From: JBKECF01 sp047974375
GTDB taxonomy: Bacteria; Bacillota; Clostridia; Lachnospirales; CAMZNU01
Direction of reading: 5' to 3'
Assembly: GCA_047974375.1 (NCBI GenBank)
Contig: JBKECF010000081.1
Span: 62,001 to 126,000 of the forward strand
Length of the DNA stretch: 64,000 nucleotides
The notes under the pieces were generated by a model. It saw nothing but the letters and a program-made list of their open reading frames with translations. It was not told where the DNA came from and did not search any database. This document shows, in pieces, positions 8,458 through 16,789 of the stretch (the stretch's first letter is position 1; every line of letters begins with the position of its first letter). A program made the translations under genes and the position numbers.

Positions 8458-9480
8458 ATGAGTAGAATACAAAATTTTTATAATCAAATAGATGTGGAGG
8501 AAGCTGAAAGTGAAGTCATTTTACGTAGAATAGTTACAAATGTTAAATTAAGTAGCACAAATATATTAATGATAATATGCGGGGCAATTATATGTTCCGT
8601 AGGATTAAATAAAGATTTAATAGCATTTGTAATAGGTGCGAAGTTAGTTGCGCCTTTTTTAAACACAGTAATGTGTATAGGGTATGGATTTGCTACTTTT
8701 GACTATGAAACGGTAAGAAAGGGTTTTTATAGTTATATGGGACGGATTTTAATTATTGTTTTTGTAAGTTCTTTTTATTTTTATTTAACTCCTTTGTCCC
8801 AACCATCAAATGTAATGATAAGCTATTCTAGCCCAGATATATACGACTTCTTAGTTGCCTTTGCTGGTGGCTTAGTTGGAATAATACACATAACAAGGAA
8901 AGAACAAAATAATGCAAATGTAGGAGTGGGTATTGCTGTTACTTTACTACCACCTCTATGTGTTATTGGTTATAGTATTGCACATAAAAGTATGTATTTC
9001 TTTTTTGGAGCTTTATATTTATTTTTAATAAATTCATTTTTTATAATAATTGCTTCTTATTTATTTTGCAGATGTTTTAAAATTGAATCTCCTAACGAAA
9101 ATAATTATAAGTATAATGTATTAATACATGTAGGAATGTGGCTTTCATTTATAGTGATAAGTATACCTATTGTGTTTTATGCAACAAATTATTCTTTGGA
9201 TTTTTTAAGAAAAAATACAGTAGAAGAAAAAATAAATACTTTTGTATCGGAAATTGAGGATGATAATACTTTTGTAATAGACTATACTATTGACTACGAG
9301 GAGCATATAATTACAGTAAATTTATTAACTGATGATACAGGCGATTATGTTGATGAAGAAATTGGTCATTATAGAGAAATAAAAGATGCGAATGACTTAA
9401 AAGATTATAAAGTGAAATTTACTTTTGGTGTAGACGACTATTTAAGGTTTAAGGATAAGTTAGATTATGTTAGTCAATAG
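8458..9480 (+). CDS. DUF389 family membrane protein (divergent paralogue)
   Basis: A 340-residue membrane protein with about six or seven hydrophobic segments and a soluble C-terminal tail of about 100 residues. It belongs to the DUF389 family: 'VIGAKLVAP', 'VAFAGGLVGIIHITRKE' and 'VAVTLLPPLCVIGY'-type sequence are seen, where typical members have GAMLISPLMSPI, GGFAGIIGITRKE and ATALMPPMCVVG. The function of the family is unknown. A second, more canonical member lies at 60983-62026, so the two can be compared. AAAGGAG precedes ATG by 6 nt. Its last codons (AGT CAA TAG) are also the first bases of a dispersed repeat, so the C-terminus may have been trimmed or altered when that element arrived. 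Confidence 0.85.
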   Translation: MSRIQNFYNQIDVEEAESEVILRRIVTNVKLSSTNILMIICGAIICSVGLNKDLIAFVIGAKLVAPFLNTVMCIGYGFATFDYETVRKGFYSYMGRILIIVFVSSFYFYLTPLSQPSNVMISYSSPDIYDFLVAFAGGLVGIIHITRKEQNNANVGVGIAVTLLPPLCVIGYSIAHKSMYFFFGALYLFLINSFFIIIASYLFCRCFKIESPNENNYKYNVLIHVGMWLSFIVISIPIVFYATNYSLDFLRKNTVEEKINTFVSEIEDDNTFVIDYTIDYEEHIITVNLLTDDTGDYVDEEIGHYREIKDANDLKDYKVKFTFGVDDYLRFKDKLDYVSQ

Positions 9481-9650
9481 ACCTATCTGTCAGTGGGAGC
9501 TTGTACTCCCATGAGCGGTGAATTTGGTCGCATAACCGAGTTGGTTGCATAGTCGAGCAGAAAGCATAGCTTTCGACCAGAGCAGTTTACGTAGTAAACG
9601 ACTAGATGCCGGTATTGAGGTGGTGGTCTAATTCTTACCGATTAAGAAAC
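9469..9650 (+). repeat. Dispersed palindromic element, family A, long copy (A1)
   Basis: The left end TAGTCAATAGACCTATCTGT and right end GGTCTAATTCTTACCGATTA are shared with copies at 50532, 51285 and (inverted) 27884. Next to the left end is the hairpin GTGGGAGCTTGTACTCCCA. The interior holds two tandem 25-nt hairpin modules at 9555-9604. No coding capacity is seen. Confidence 0.75.
9555..9604 (+). repeat. Two tandem 25-nt hairpin modules
   Basis: Unit 1 (9555-9579) is GAGCA, stem GAAAGC, loop ATA, stem GCTTTC, GACCA. Unit 2 (9580-9604) follows without spacer: GAGCA, stem GTTTAC, loop GTA, stem GTAAAC, GACTA. The flanks are constant and the stems differ completely but remain self-complementary. 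Related modules lie at 25842, 54201 and 54381. Confidence 0.75.
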
Positions 9651-9703
9651 TGTACGTAAAAAATAATATGAAGTATAATACATATGGAATTCATAGGTGA
9701 CCC

Positions 9704-10336
9704 ATGAAAGATAAAATTTTATACGGTGTTTTAGCGATTTTAATTATTTTGATTATAGGAACACTATACAAGGACAATTTTAAGAAAGAGCCAGATGAAC
9801 AATTTTTAGCAACAGAGGTTGCAAGAGATACAAAAGAGATAAATGATGACGTAAGTATAGAAGCGGCATCTGAGGTTGAGAATGATGATCCTGTTTATAT
9901 TCAGGCATATATCACAGGGGAAGTGAAAAATCCAGGAGTTTATACCATTAGAGAGAACTCGAGAGTAAACGATTTAGTAATACTAGCAGGTGGATTTACT
10001 TCAGAAGCAAATGAAAATGGTATAAATTTGGCTCAATATGTGGAAGATGCGGAGCATGTTTATGTCCCTAGTATAAACGAGAAAGTGCCAGAGCAAAACA
10101 AGGATACAACTACCTTGGAAAGTAAAAGCGAAAATGAAACAGGAAAAATAAATATAAATACTGCTACATTAAGGGAGCTTACAACCTTAGTTGGTATAGG
10201 GGATGCCATTGGGAATAATATAATTAATTATAGAAATGAAAATGGTGGCTTTAACGATATCGAGGAAGTAAAAAATGTAAATCGCATAGGTGACAAAGTT
10301 TTTGAAAATATAAAGGATTTTATAACAGTCCAGTAG
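9704..10336 (+). CDS. comEA: ComEA family DNA-binding competence protein
   Basis: A 210-residue protein with one N-terminal membrane anchor (residues 6-22), an SLBB domain around 67-125 ('YITGEVKNPGVYTI...VNDLVILAGGF') and a C-terminal pair of helix-hairpin-helix motifs from about 150 ('ININTATLRELTTLVGIGD', 'IEEVKNVNRIGDKVFENI'). This is the standard layout of ComEA, the membrane-anchored double-strand DNA receptor of natural transformation. comEC lies four genes downstream in the same direction, but two regulatory genes and a GerMN gene separate them. A weak ribosome site (AGGTGA) precedes ATG. Just upstream is repeat A1. Confidence 0.9.
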   Translation: MKDKILYGVLAILIILIIGTLYKDNFKKEPDEQFLATEVARDTKEINDDVSIEAASEVENDDPVYIQAYITGEVKNPGVYTIRENSRVNDLVILAGGFTSEANENGINLAQYVEDAEHVYVPSINEKVPEQNKDTTTLESKSENETGKININTATLRELTTLVGIGDAIGNNIINYRNENGGFNDIEEVKNVNRIGDKVFENIKDFITVQ

Positions 10337-10350
10337 ATAGAGAGGGAATT

Positions 10351-11034
10351 ATGGCAAAAAAAGTTCTAATAGTAGACGATGAAAAGTTAATTGTAAAGGG
10401 AATTAAATTTGCCCTTTCGCAAGATGGGTATGAAACAAATACAGCCTATGACGGTCAAGAGGCATTAGATTTAGCGAAGTCCAACAACTATGATTTGGTT
10501 ATTTTAGATGTAATGTTGCCTAATTTAGATGGTTTGCAAGTATGCCAAATGATAAGAGAGTTTAGTACTGTGCCTATTATTATGTTAACAGCTAAGGATG
10601 CGGACATGGATAAGATAATGGGTTTAGAATACGGTGCAGACGATTATTTAACAAAGCCTTTTAATATTTTGGAACTAAAAGCCAGAATAAAGGCTATTTT
10701 CAGAAGAAGTGGAAGCGGCTCTAAGGAAAATTTAGAGGTAAAAATAAAAGTACGAGATTTAGAAATAGATACAGATTCAAAAAGAACTTTTGTAGGAGAT
10801 GAAGAAGTTAATCTTACATCAAAGGAATTTGATTTATTAGTATTATTTATGACTAATGTAGAACGGGTATATTCAAGGGAGAAATTACTAGATACTATAT
10901 GGGGTAAAGACCACCCAGGAGATGTGAGAACAGTAGACGTACATGTTCGTAGGTTAAGGGAAAAAATAGAAACTAAACCAAGTAAGCCACAATTCATACA
11001 TACAAAGTGGGGGGTAGGTTACTATTTTAAGTAA
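10351..11034 (+). CDS. OmpR/PhoB family response regulator
   Basis: A 227-residue response regulator. The receiver domain shows the acidic pair 'VDDE', phospho-acceptor Asp53 in 'VILDVMLPN', a conserved T in 'IIMLTA', and Lys in 'LTKPFN'. A winged-helix DNA-binding domain follows from about residue 130, with 'LTSKEFDLLVLF' and 'VDVHVRRLREKIE'. It lies 14 bp after comEA and directly before a histidine kinase gene, so these form a cognate pair within the competence-linked operon. The stimulus and regulon are unknown. Ribosome site AGAGGGA is present. Confidence 0.93.
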   Translation: MAKKVLIVDDEKLIVKGIKFALSQDGYETNTAYDGQEALDLAKSNNYDLVILDVMLPNLDGLQVCQMIREFSTVPIIMLTAKDADMDKIMGLEYGADDYLTKPFNILELKARIKAIFRRSGSGSKENLEVKIKVRDLEIDTDSKRTFVGDEEVNLTSKEFDLLVLFMTNVERVYSREKLLDTIWGKDHPGDVRTVDVHVRRLREKIETKPSKPQFIHTKWGVGYYFK

Positions 11035-11074
11035 TAAAAAACATATTGGGTTAAATAGTATTAGCGTAAAATTA

Positions 11075-12475
11075 TTGATTACATATCTAATTGTTTTTTT
11101 TGTACCTATGTCACTCCTTTATTTTACAATTATAAACCAAATGGAAAAAATATATGAAGATGAAAGAATGTCTACATATATGAACTCTGCCAACATAATA
11201 GCTAGTTATATAACAACGGAAGAGCAATTTTATGAAACTGATAATAAGACAGTTTTGGAAAGGGCTATGCGTGAAAAGGCCAATGAAGGTGGTTTTCGTG
11301 TAATACTCTTAAATAGAGATAGTATGGTTGTTTCAGATACTAATAACGAAGAAAATAATAATATTCTAATTTTCCAAGAAGGTATAAGTGCTATTCAAGG
11401 TAATGATTTGGTTCAAGTCCATAAAAAAGAAGCAGCTGTATATGCTGCTGCGTCAATTATTACGGAAGACGGCAAAAATGTAGGAGCGGTGTTGGTTGTA
11501 GGTGGCATAAGTGATGTATATGCCATAATAGATGAAATGTCCAATGGTATATTAACTTATGCTGTAATGTTTAGTGTATTTATTATACTAATTTCAATTA
11601 TTTTTTCTAAATTCTTACTTGCTCCTTTTAAAGGTATTTTACAAATTCTAGAAAAAATTGGAGATGGACATTTAGATGCAAGAATGCTAGAAAATAGAAA
11701 TGATGAATTTGGTGAAATAACGCGTACATTTAATAAAATGGCAGATAAACTTCAACATGAGGAGGAGAATAAGGATCATTTTGTTTCGAATGTGTCTCAT
11801 GAATTAAAAACGCCCCTTAGTTCTATAAAAGTACTTAGTGAGTCTTTATTACTTCAAGAAAATGTAGAAAATGAAATGTATAGAGAATTTTTAGAGGATA
11901 TAAATTCTGAAATAGATAGAATGACAAACATTGTAAATGATTTGCTAACCTTAGTAAAGTTAGACCAAGAAGAACTAATGTTAAATATAGAAGATGTAGA
12001 TGTTAATGTTTTTGTTGAAAAAATAGTAAAACGACTAAGACCTTTAGCTAATCAAAAGGGTATTGAGTTGATTTTTGAAAGCATAAGTTCAGTTAATATT
12101 ATGGCAGACAAGACTAAGTTGACATTGGCTATTTCAAATCTAATAGAAAATGGTATAAAGTATACTGAAGTTGGAAATATTCTTGTAAGAGTTGATAGTG
12201 ACAATCAAAACGCTTTTATAACAATAAAAGATACGGGATATGGTATACCAGAAGATGAATTAGGAAAAATATTTGATAGGTTTTATAGAGTTGACAAAAT
12301 GCGTACGAGGGAAACGGGAGGTACGGGTTTAGGTCTGTCTATTACACATTCAACAGTATTATTGCACAATGGGAGCATACGAGTAAGTAGTAAGGAAAAT
12401 GTAGGTTCTACTTTTATAGTGCGACTTCCTATTAAACTTAAGCTTGAAGAAAAACAAAAGGATGGTGACCAATGA
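11075..12475 (+). CDS. Sensor histidine kinase
   Basis: A histidine kinase of about 466-480 residues: membrane segment, extracellular PAS-like domain (about residues 25-150), second membrane segment, HAMP, HisKA with 'VSNVSHELKTPLSS', and HATPase with N box 'LIENGIKYTE', G1 'DTGYGIP' and G2 'GGTGLGLS'. It pairs with the response regulator just upstream. The start is uncertain: the listed TTG (11075) lacks a ribosome site and cuts into the first membrane helix. The frame is open back to 11018 and encodes a plausible N-terminus ('NSISVKLLITYLIV'), but contains no ATG, GTG or TTG before 11075; an ATT at 11024 follows a GGGGGG run. The C-terminus overlaps the next gene by 4 bp. Confidence 0.9.
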   Translation: MITYLIVFFVPMSLLYFTIINQMEKIYEDERMSTYMNSANIIASYITTEEQFYETDNKTVLERAMREKANEGGFRVILLNRDSMVVSDTNNEENNNILIFQEGISAIQGNDLVQVHKKEAAVYAAASIITEDGKNVGAVLVVGGISDVYAIIDEMSNGILTYAVMFSVFIILISIIFSKFLLAPFKGILQILEKIGDGHLDARMLENRNDEFGEITRTFNKMADKLQHEEENKDHFVSNVSHELKTPLSSIKVLSESLLLQENVENEMYREFLEDINSEIDRMTNIVNDLLTLVKLDQEELMLNIEDVDVNVFVEKIVKRLRPLANQKGIELIFESISSVNIMADKTKLTLAISNLIENGIKYTEVGNILVRVDSDNQNAFITIKDTGYGIPEDELGKIFDRFYRVDKMRTRETGGTGLGLSITHSTVLLHNGSIRVSSKENVGSTFIVRLPIKLKLEEKQKDGDQ

Positions 12476-13452
12476 AAAGAGTATTAGTTTCAATTATTCT
12501 AATATTTATGTTTTTGCTAATGGGTGCTATAGTTATTTTTCTTTGGAAAAGTGCAACAGGTGAAATTATAAATAGTATTGATGTGTATTTTGTTGAAAAA
12601 AGTTTAAATACGTTAGGAATTGAAAAAAAAGAACTAGTTTCAAGAAGTAAAGAGGATAAAGTTGTAGAAGCCTTAACCTATATAGAAAATGGACCTATAT
12701 CAACTAATCTTTCTAAAAGTTTCTATTCTGACAGCGGGGCTGTAGAACGAATTATAAGTGAATATGAAATAGATGGAGAGAATGTTGAAATTACACTTAA
12801 TGAAAATTATGAGATTTTAACTAATCCATCTAAGATATTTGTGAAATCAAGTATTGTACTAACATTAACTAAAATAGAGGGTATTAAAAATATTTTATTT
12901 ATATATAATGGAGAATATATTCCTTTTGATATGTATGGCATAGGTGAGGGTAAAATGGAAGAGGTGTACACTTTTACAAAGGAAAATGTCTACGCCAATC
13001 CCAAAATATCACCTATTAATTTTCAAAGATATACAGTTGAACTTTATTTTAAGGGTATAGAAGGTCTAGTTAGAGAAAATAGAGTTATATATGTTGACCC
13101 AAGTATTACAAAGGAACAATATATTGTTCAAGAACTTATAAATGGTAGTAATGAGGACCATAGTAACTTAGTGCCTAGTACCACAAAGGTATACGGTGTA
13201 ACAGTGGACAATAACACGGCCTTTGTTAATTTAAGTAGTGAATTTGTAAACAATTCTGGCAGCAATTTGGAGGACCAAGTTTTGTCTGTGTATTCCATTG
13301 TTAATTCCCTTACGGCTTTAAAAGGTATAAATTCTGTGCAAATTTTAATAAATTCCCAAAGGTATCCAGGGTATGGTGGCGATTTAGATTTATTAAATGG
13401 TGTGCTAAGTCGTGGCGATGCCTATATAGAAAATTATGTGGAGCAAGAATAA
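12472..13452 (+). CDS. Membrane-anchored protein with two GerMN domains
   Basis: A 326-residue protein with one N-terminal membrane segment and two extracellular GerMN-type domains. The first spans about residues 50-150 ('VVEALTYIENGPIS'). The second is about 200-310, with the typical 'YIVQELINGSNEDHSNLVPS' start, 'TAFVNLSSEF' and 'LTALKGINSVQILINSQ'. GerMN domains occur in GerM and in LpqB-type partners of two-component sensors. The gene overlaps the histidine kinase by 4 bp and comEC by 1 bp, so tight co-translation with the sensor is likely. I infer a role as accessory sensor or envelope protein; this is not shown. Confidence 0.8.
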   Translation: MKRVLVSIILIFMFLLMGAIVIFLWKSATGEIINSIDVYFVEKSLNTLGIEKKELVSRSKEDKVVEALTYIENGPISTNLSKSFYSDSGAVERIISEYEIDGENVEITLNENYEILTNPSKIFVKSSIVLTLTKIEGIKNILFIYNGEYIPFDMYGIGEGKMEEVYTFTKENVYANPKISPINFQRYTVELYFKGIEGLVRENRVIYVDPSITKEQYIVQELINGSNEDHSNLVPSTTKVYGVTVDNNTAFVNLSSEFVNNSGSNLEDQVLSVYSIVNSLTALKGINSVQILINSQRYPGYGGDLDLLNGVLSRGDAYIENYVEQE

Positions 13453-14843
13453 TGTATCCAATAGTACTTGTTTTTTTATATTATATTTTAGGTATATTAA
13501 TAAATTTAGCAGGAGAACATAGCGTTCTCCTGCTTTTTGTGGTTGCGTCAATTGTGGTCCTTACAATTATTTTTAAATATTTTCCAACAATATTATTGTT
13601 AGTTCCATTTTTTGTAGGCTATGTAATAACGAGTAATTCGGTGTATACAGACAATAGCCAACTAAATTTACAAAAGGTAGAAGGTATAATTTATAGTCAA
13701 GTAGGGTATAAAAACTTTACTAAGTTATATATAAAAACAGATGAATATAAATTAATGGGTTTAGTAAATTTAAATGATGACTTTCAAATAGGAGACATAA
13801 TTAAGTTTGAAGGTGAATTTCAGTTACTGGAAAAAAATGAGTATAAAGAATTTTTGTATGAACGTAGTAAGGGTATTGATTATAAAGTATTAATAAGAGA
13901 TTATGAAATAGTTGGCAATACCAGAACAATATATACTTTAAGAGAAGACATTAAAAGTAATATTTATAAAATTTTCAATAATAAAGATGGCGATATTGTT
14001 ACGGCTATGACCATAGGTATAAGAAATATTCATAAGGAAACTGAAGAGGCGTATAAAATAAGTGGTATGTATCATATAATTGCTATTTCAGGCTTACACA
14101 TAGGTATATTAGTATTATTAGTTTATAATGTCCTAAGTTATTTTTTTATAGGATTTTGGAATATTCGCATTGTTACTATTGTAACGATGTTATTTATATT
14201 TTTGTTTGCATTTTTTACAGGAGGAAGTGCCTCGACCATAAGAGCTGCTACAATGACTTGCATAACTCTATTGCCAATTTTTGTTTATAGAAAGGCTAAT
14301 CCTGTAGCAACTTTATTTGGGGCAGGTGTAGTTATTTTAGTTTATGAACCACTTTTTTTATTTACATCTGGATTTATATTATCTTTTTTGGCAGCCTTTG
14401 GAATAATAACTTGCACACCTATTATGATAGATTTATTTAATTATTTACGAATAAGATTTAATTTGAAATACTATAACTTAGACAAAGTATTAAGTTGTTT
14501 TATTGCTGTTTTTCTCTTAACTACGCCCTACATGGTATATGCTTTTGGTTATTTTTATCCATACAGTATATTCGCAAATATGCTACTTATACCTTTTATA
14601 ACAATCTTAGTTTTTTTATGTTTTTTAGTAGTTATTTTTAGTTTTTTATGGATGCCTTTAGCTAGTATTTTGGCTGTACCTGTAAAGATTATTTTAAAGT
14701 TTTTTTATTATGTAACAAATTTTTTTGGTATGCTGCCTTATTCAACAATTAAAATAAGTGCTAGCATAAAATTTTTAATGTATTATTATTTAGCTCTAGG
14801 GATTGTTTATATATTATGGTATTTTAATAGGAAAAAAGATTAA
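13452..14843 (+). CDS. comEC: ComEC/Rec2 competence channel, short form without beta-lactamase-like domain
   Basis: A 463-residue polytopic membrane protein with the ComEC core: an N-terminal extracytoplasmic (DUF4131-like) region and the competence domain with 'YHIIAISGLHIGILVLL' and 'FTGGSASTIRAATMTC'. ComEC forms the channel for single-stranded DNA uptake. Most full-length ComEC proteins are about 700-800 residues and end in a metallo-beta-lactamase-like domain; here the frame stops after the last helices and no such domain follows in any frame before the SLH gene. The ATG overlaps the upstream stop (TAATG). It is either a natural two-domain form or a gene whose nuclease-like part is encoded elsewhere. 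Confidence 0.88.
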   Translation: MYPIVLVFLYYILGILINLAGEHSVLLLFVVASIVVLTIIFKYFPTILLLVPFFVGYVITSNSVYTDNSQLNLQKVEGIIYSQVGYKNFTKLYIKTDEYKLMGLVNLNDDFQIGDIIKFEGEFQLLEKNEYKEFLYERSKGIDYKVLIRDYEIVGNTRTIYTLREDIKSNIYKIFNNKDGDIVTAMTIGIRNIHKETEEAYKISGMYHIIAISGLHIGILVLLVYNVLSYFFIGFWNIRIVTIVTMLFIFLFAFFTGGSASTIRAATMTCITLLPIFVYRKANPVATLFGAGVVILVYEPLFLFTSGFILSFLAAFGIITCTPIMIDLFNYLRIRFNLKYYNLDKVLSCFIAVFLLTTPYMVYAFGYFYPYSIFANMLLIPFITILVFLCFLVVIFSFLWMPLASILAVPVKIILKFFYYVTNFFGMLPYSTIKISASIKFLMYYYLALGIVYILWYFNRKKD

Positions 14844-14860
14844 TTTACTTTTAGAACGGT

Positions 14861-14889
14861 TTTTATATTTAAAGCTAATGTGGTACAAT
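14861..14889 (+). promoter_or_regulatory. Probable extended -10 promoter of the SLH gene
   Basis: TTTTAT (14861-14866), 17-bp spacer ending TGG, TACAAT (14884-14889). The transcript would have a leader of about 120 nt before the ATG at 15017. Confidence 0.45.
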
Positions 14890-15016
14890 GTAGATAGTTT
14901 AATAACTACAAAAAGTAGATAGTAGTGTTTAGATGAAAGGTAAAAAAGTTCATAGAGAGTATTGCTTAATATGTTCAAGTTAAATGACACGGATAACCCT
15001 AAGGAGGTAAATTTAA

Positions 15017-16750
15017 ATGAAGTTTAATGTTATTGGTGGTTTGATGCTAGGGCTTTCCCTAATGTTACCAGTAAGTGCTTATGCTGAAACTGTTACAGGA
15101 GAGGTAGTTAATAATAGAGAGATATCCTATAATGCTACAGCTGAATCTAATAGTGATAAAGTCGAAGTCGAGATAAAGTGGATAGATGAATTTACAGATA
15201 AAATAGTTGATAGAACAACAGAAATACTAAAAGCTGGCGAGAAGTACTATGTAGATGAGTTTAGAATTCCAGAATCCAATTACTCATATTATGATCAAAG
15301 AGATTCATTTAGAGTACCTACAGATGAAGAATTTTATAGTGTAACTATAGTACTTGAACAAGACGAGTACGAATATGTATATAAGTTTTCTATATATGAA
15401 GATGGTGATAAAGTTGATACAATTGAGATAGAGTATGAATTAGAAGAAAGAGTATATAAAGAAGATATTCTGGAAAAGCTTAATTTAGAAGACTCCGATA
15501 TAGATGAAATTTCACCACGTATGCCAGATAGAATGACAGTTGAGGGCAGTGAAAGTTATAAAATATATCTGGAAGACAATTTAGAGTGGGATGGTAAAAA
15601 TAAGGGTGCTAAAGAAAAAGAGAAAGAAAAGAAAGATGATGAAAAAGAGACTGCTAATCTTACTGGTGAAACTATTATAAAATTTGTAGATGAAGCAGGA
15701 AAAGAAGTTCAAGTTACAAAAGTTGATCGTGCAACATTAGTAAATAGGGACTATATAATACCTTCTAACTATTTTCAAAAAGGAACACAATATAACTTAG
15801 AATTAGAATCTTTCAACACAATAGCAGTTAATAAATTAAAAGATAGCTATACATTTACAGCAAGAAAAATAGAAGACTCAAAACCAGCGAGCAACACAGA
15901 GTCAAATAATTCTACAACTATGGAAGGTAACAACAATAGTAATTCGATAGCGGGGAGGTATGAACCGCCACAAATGGTATATAGTGCCCTAAAAGGAGCT
16001 GAGAATCACCAAATTGTAAAAGGTGTATATTCAAACTTATATAATAAACCGACATTAGTAAAAGAAGGAAGTTCTTATATTGTTAAAACACCAGCAAAAG
16101 GAGTATTCACTCAATACTTAAGTGGTAGTGATGCTAACGGTAAATTAGTACTAAACGCTGACAAACCTGCTACAAGAGCCGAAGTAATTCAAATGTTATA
16201 TGCGGGATTAAATGGTGAAGCAACGACAGTAAGTAGTAAAGCCGTGGATAGTTTCTCGGACTTGACAAGCTCAGACTGGTATGTAAAGCCTATATCTTGG
16301 GCATACGATGCAGGATTCCTTTCAGGATACGAGGATGGAACAGTAAAACCAACAGATAATATGACTTTAGTAGAGTTTGCTTCACTAGTATCTAGAATAG
16401 GTACAGAGGCTCATCATGTAGAATTGCTATCAGGAACGGCTGTTAAATCGGGAGTTGCTTTATATCAATCATCTAATAATAAATGGTATAGAGATTCTAT
16501 AAATAAAGCAGCAGATGAAGCAAAAATATTAAGATGGAACTTGATAACAGAAAATGAACTAGTAACAAAAAGGGATATAGCTTATACAATTAACCAACTA
16601 CGTGGTAATAACTCCTATGAAGACCTTACAAAGGAGGCTATTTTCTCTGATGTTAACTATTCTGCTTTTTACTCAGATCCAAATTCTACACCAGATCCTA
16701 TATTAAGAGCTAGTCATTTTATGACTTATGACAGTGCTAATTTAAAATAA
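15017..16750 (+). CDS. Secreted S-layer homology (SLH) domain protein
   Basis: A 577-residue exported protein: signal peptide ending 'VSAYAET' (about residue 24), an acidic N-terminal half of beta-rich character with a lysine/glutamate-rich stretch near residue 200, a Thr/Ser/Asn linker around 290-320, and a C-terminal half with SLH-like motifs. Clearest are 'TRAEVIQMLYAGL', 'FSDLTSSDWYVKPISWA', 'GFLSGYEDGTVKPTDNMTLVEFASLVSRI' and 'WYRDSINKAADEAKIL'. SLH domains bind pyruvylated secondary cell-wall polymer, so the protein is probably held on the cell surface. The first half resembles nothing I can name. AAGGAGG is 8 nt before ATG. Confidence 0.85.
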   Translation: MKFNVIGGLMLGLSLMLPVSAYAETVTGEVVNNREISYNATAESNSDKVEVEIKWIDEFTDKIVDRTTEILKAGEKYYVDEFRIPESNYSYYDQRDSFRVPTDEEFYSVTIVLEQDEYEYVYKFSIYEDGDKVDTIEIEYELEERVYKEDILEKLNLEDSDIDEISPRMPDRMTVEGSESYKIYLEDNLEWDGKNKGAKEKEKEKKDDEKETANLTGETIIKFVDEAGKEVQVTKVDRATLVNRDYIIPSNYFQKGTQYNLELESFNTIAVNKLKDSYTFTARKIEDSKPASNTESNNSTTMEGNNNSNSIAGRYEPPQMVYSALKGAENHQIVKGVYSNLYNKPTLVKEGSSYIVKTPAKGVFTQYLSGSDANGKLVLNADKPATRAEVIQMLYAGLNGEATTVSSKAVDSFSDLTSSDWYVKPISWAYDAGFLSGYEDGTVKPTDNMTLVEFASLVSRIGTEAHHVELLSGTAVKSGVALYQSSNNKWYRDSINKAADEAKILRWNLITENELVTKRDIAYTINQLRGNNSYEDLTKEAIFSDVNYSAFYSDPNSTPDPILRASHFMTYDSANLK

Positions 16751-16789
16751 GTTTTTACAAAGTCGAATATATATTAAAGGAGTAAAGCT

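Noticed and set aside
9469..9650. CRISPR array
   Set aside because: Only two tandem units, constant parts are short pentamers and the variable parts are self-complementary, unlike spacers; no cas genes are near.
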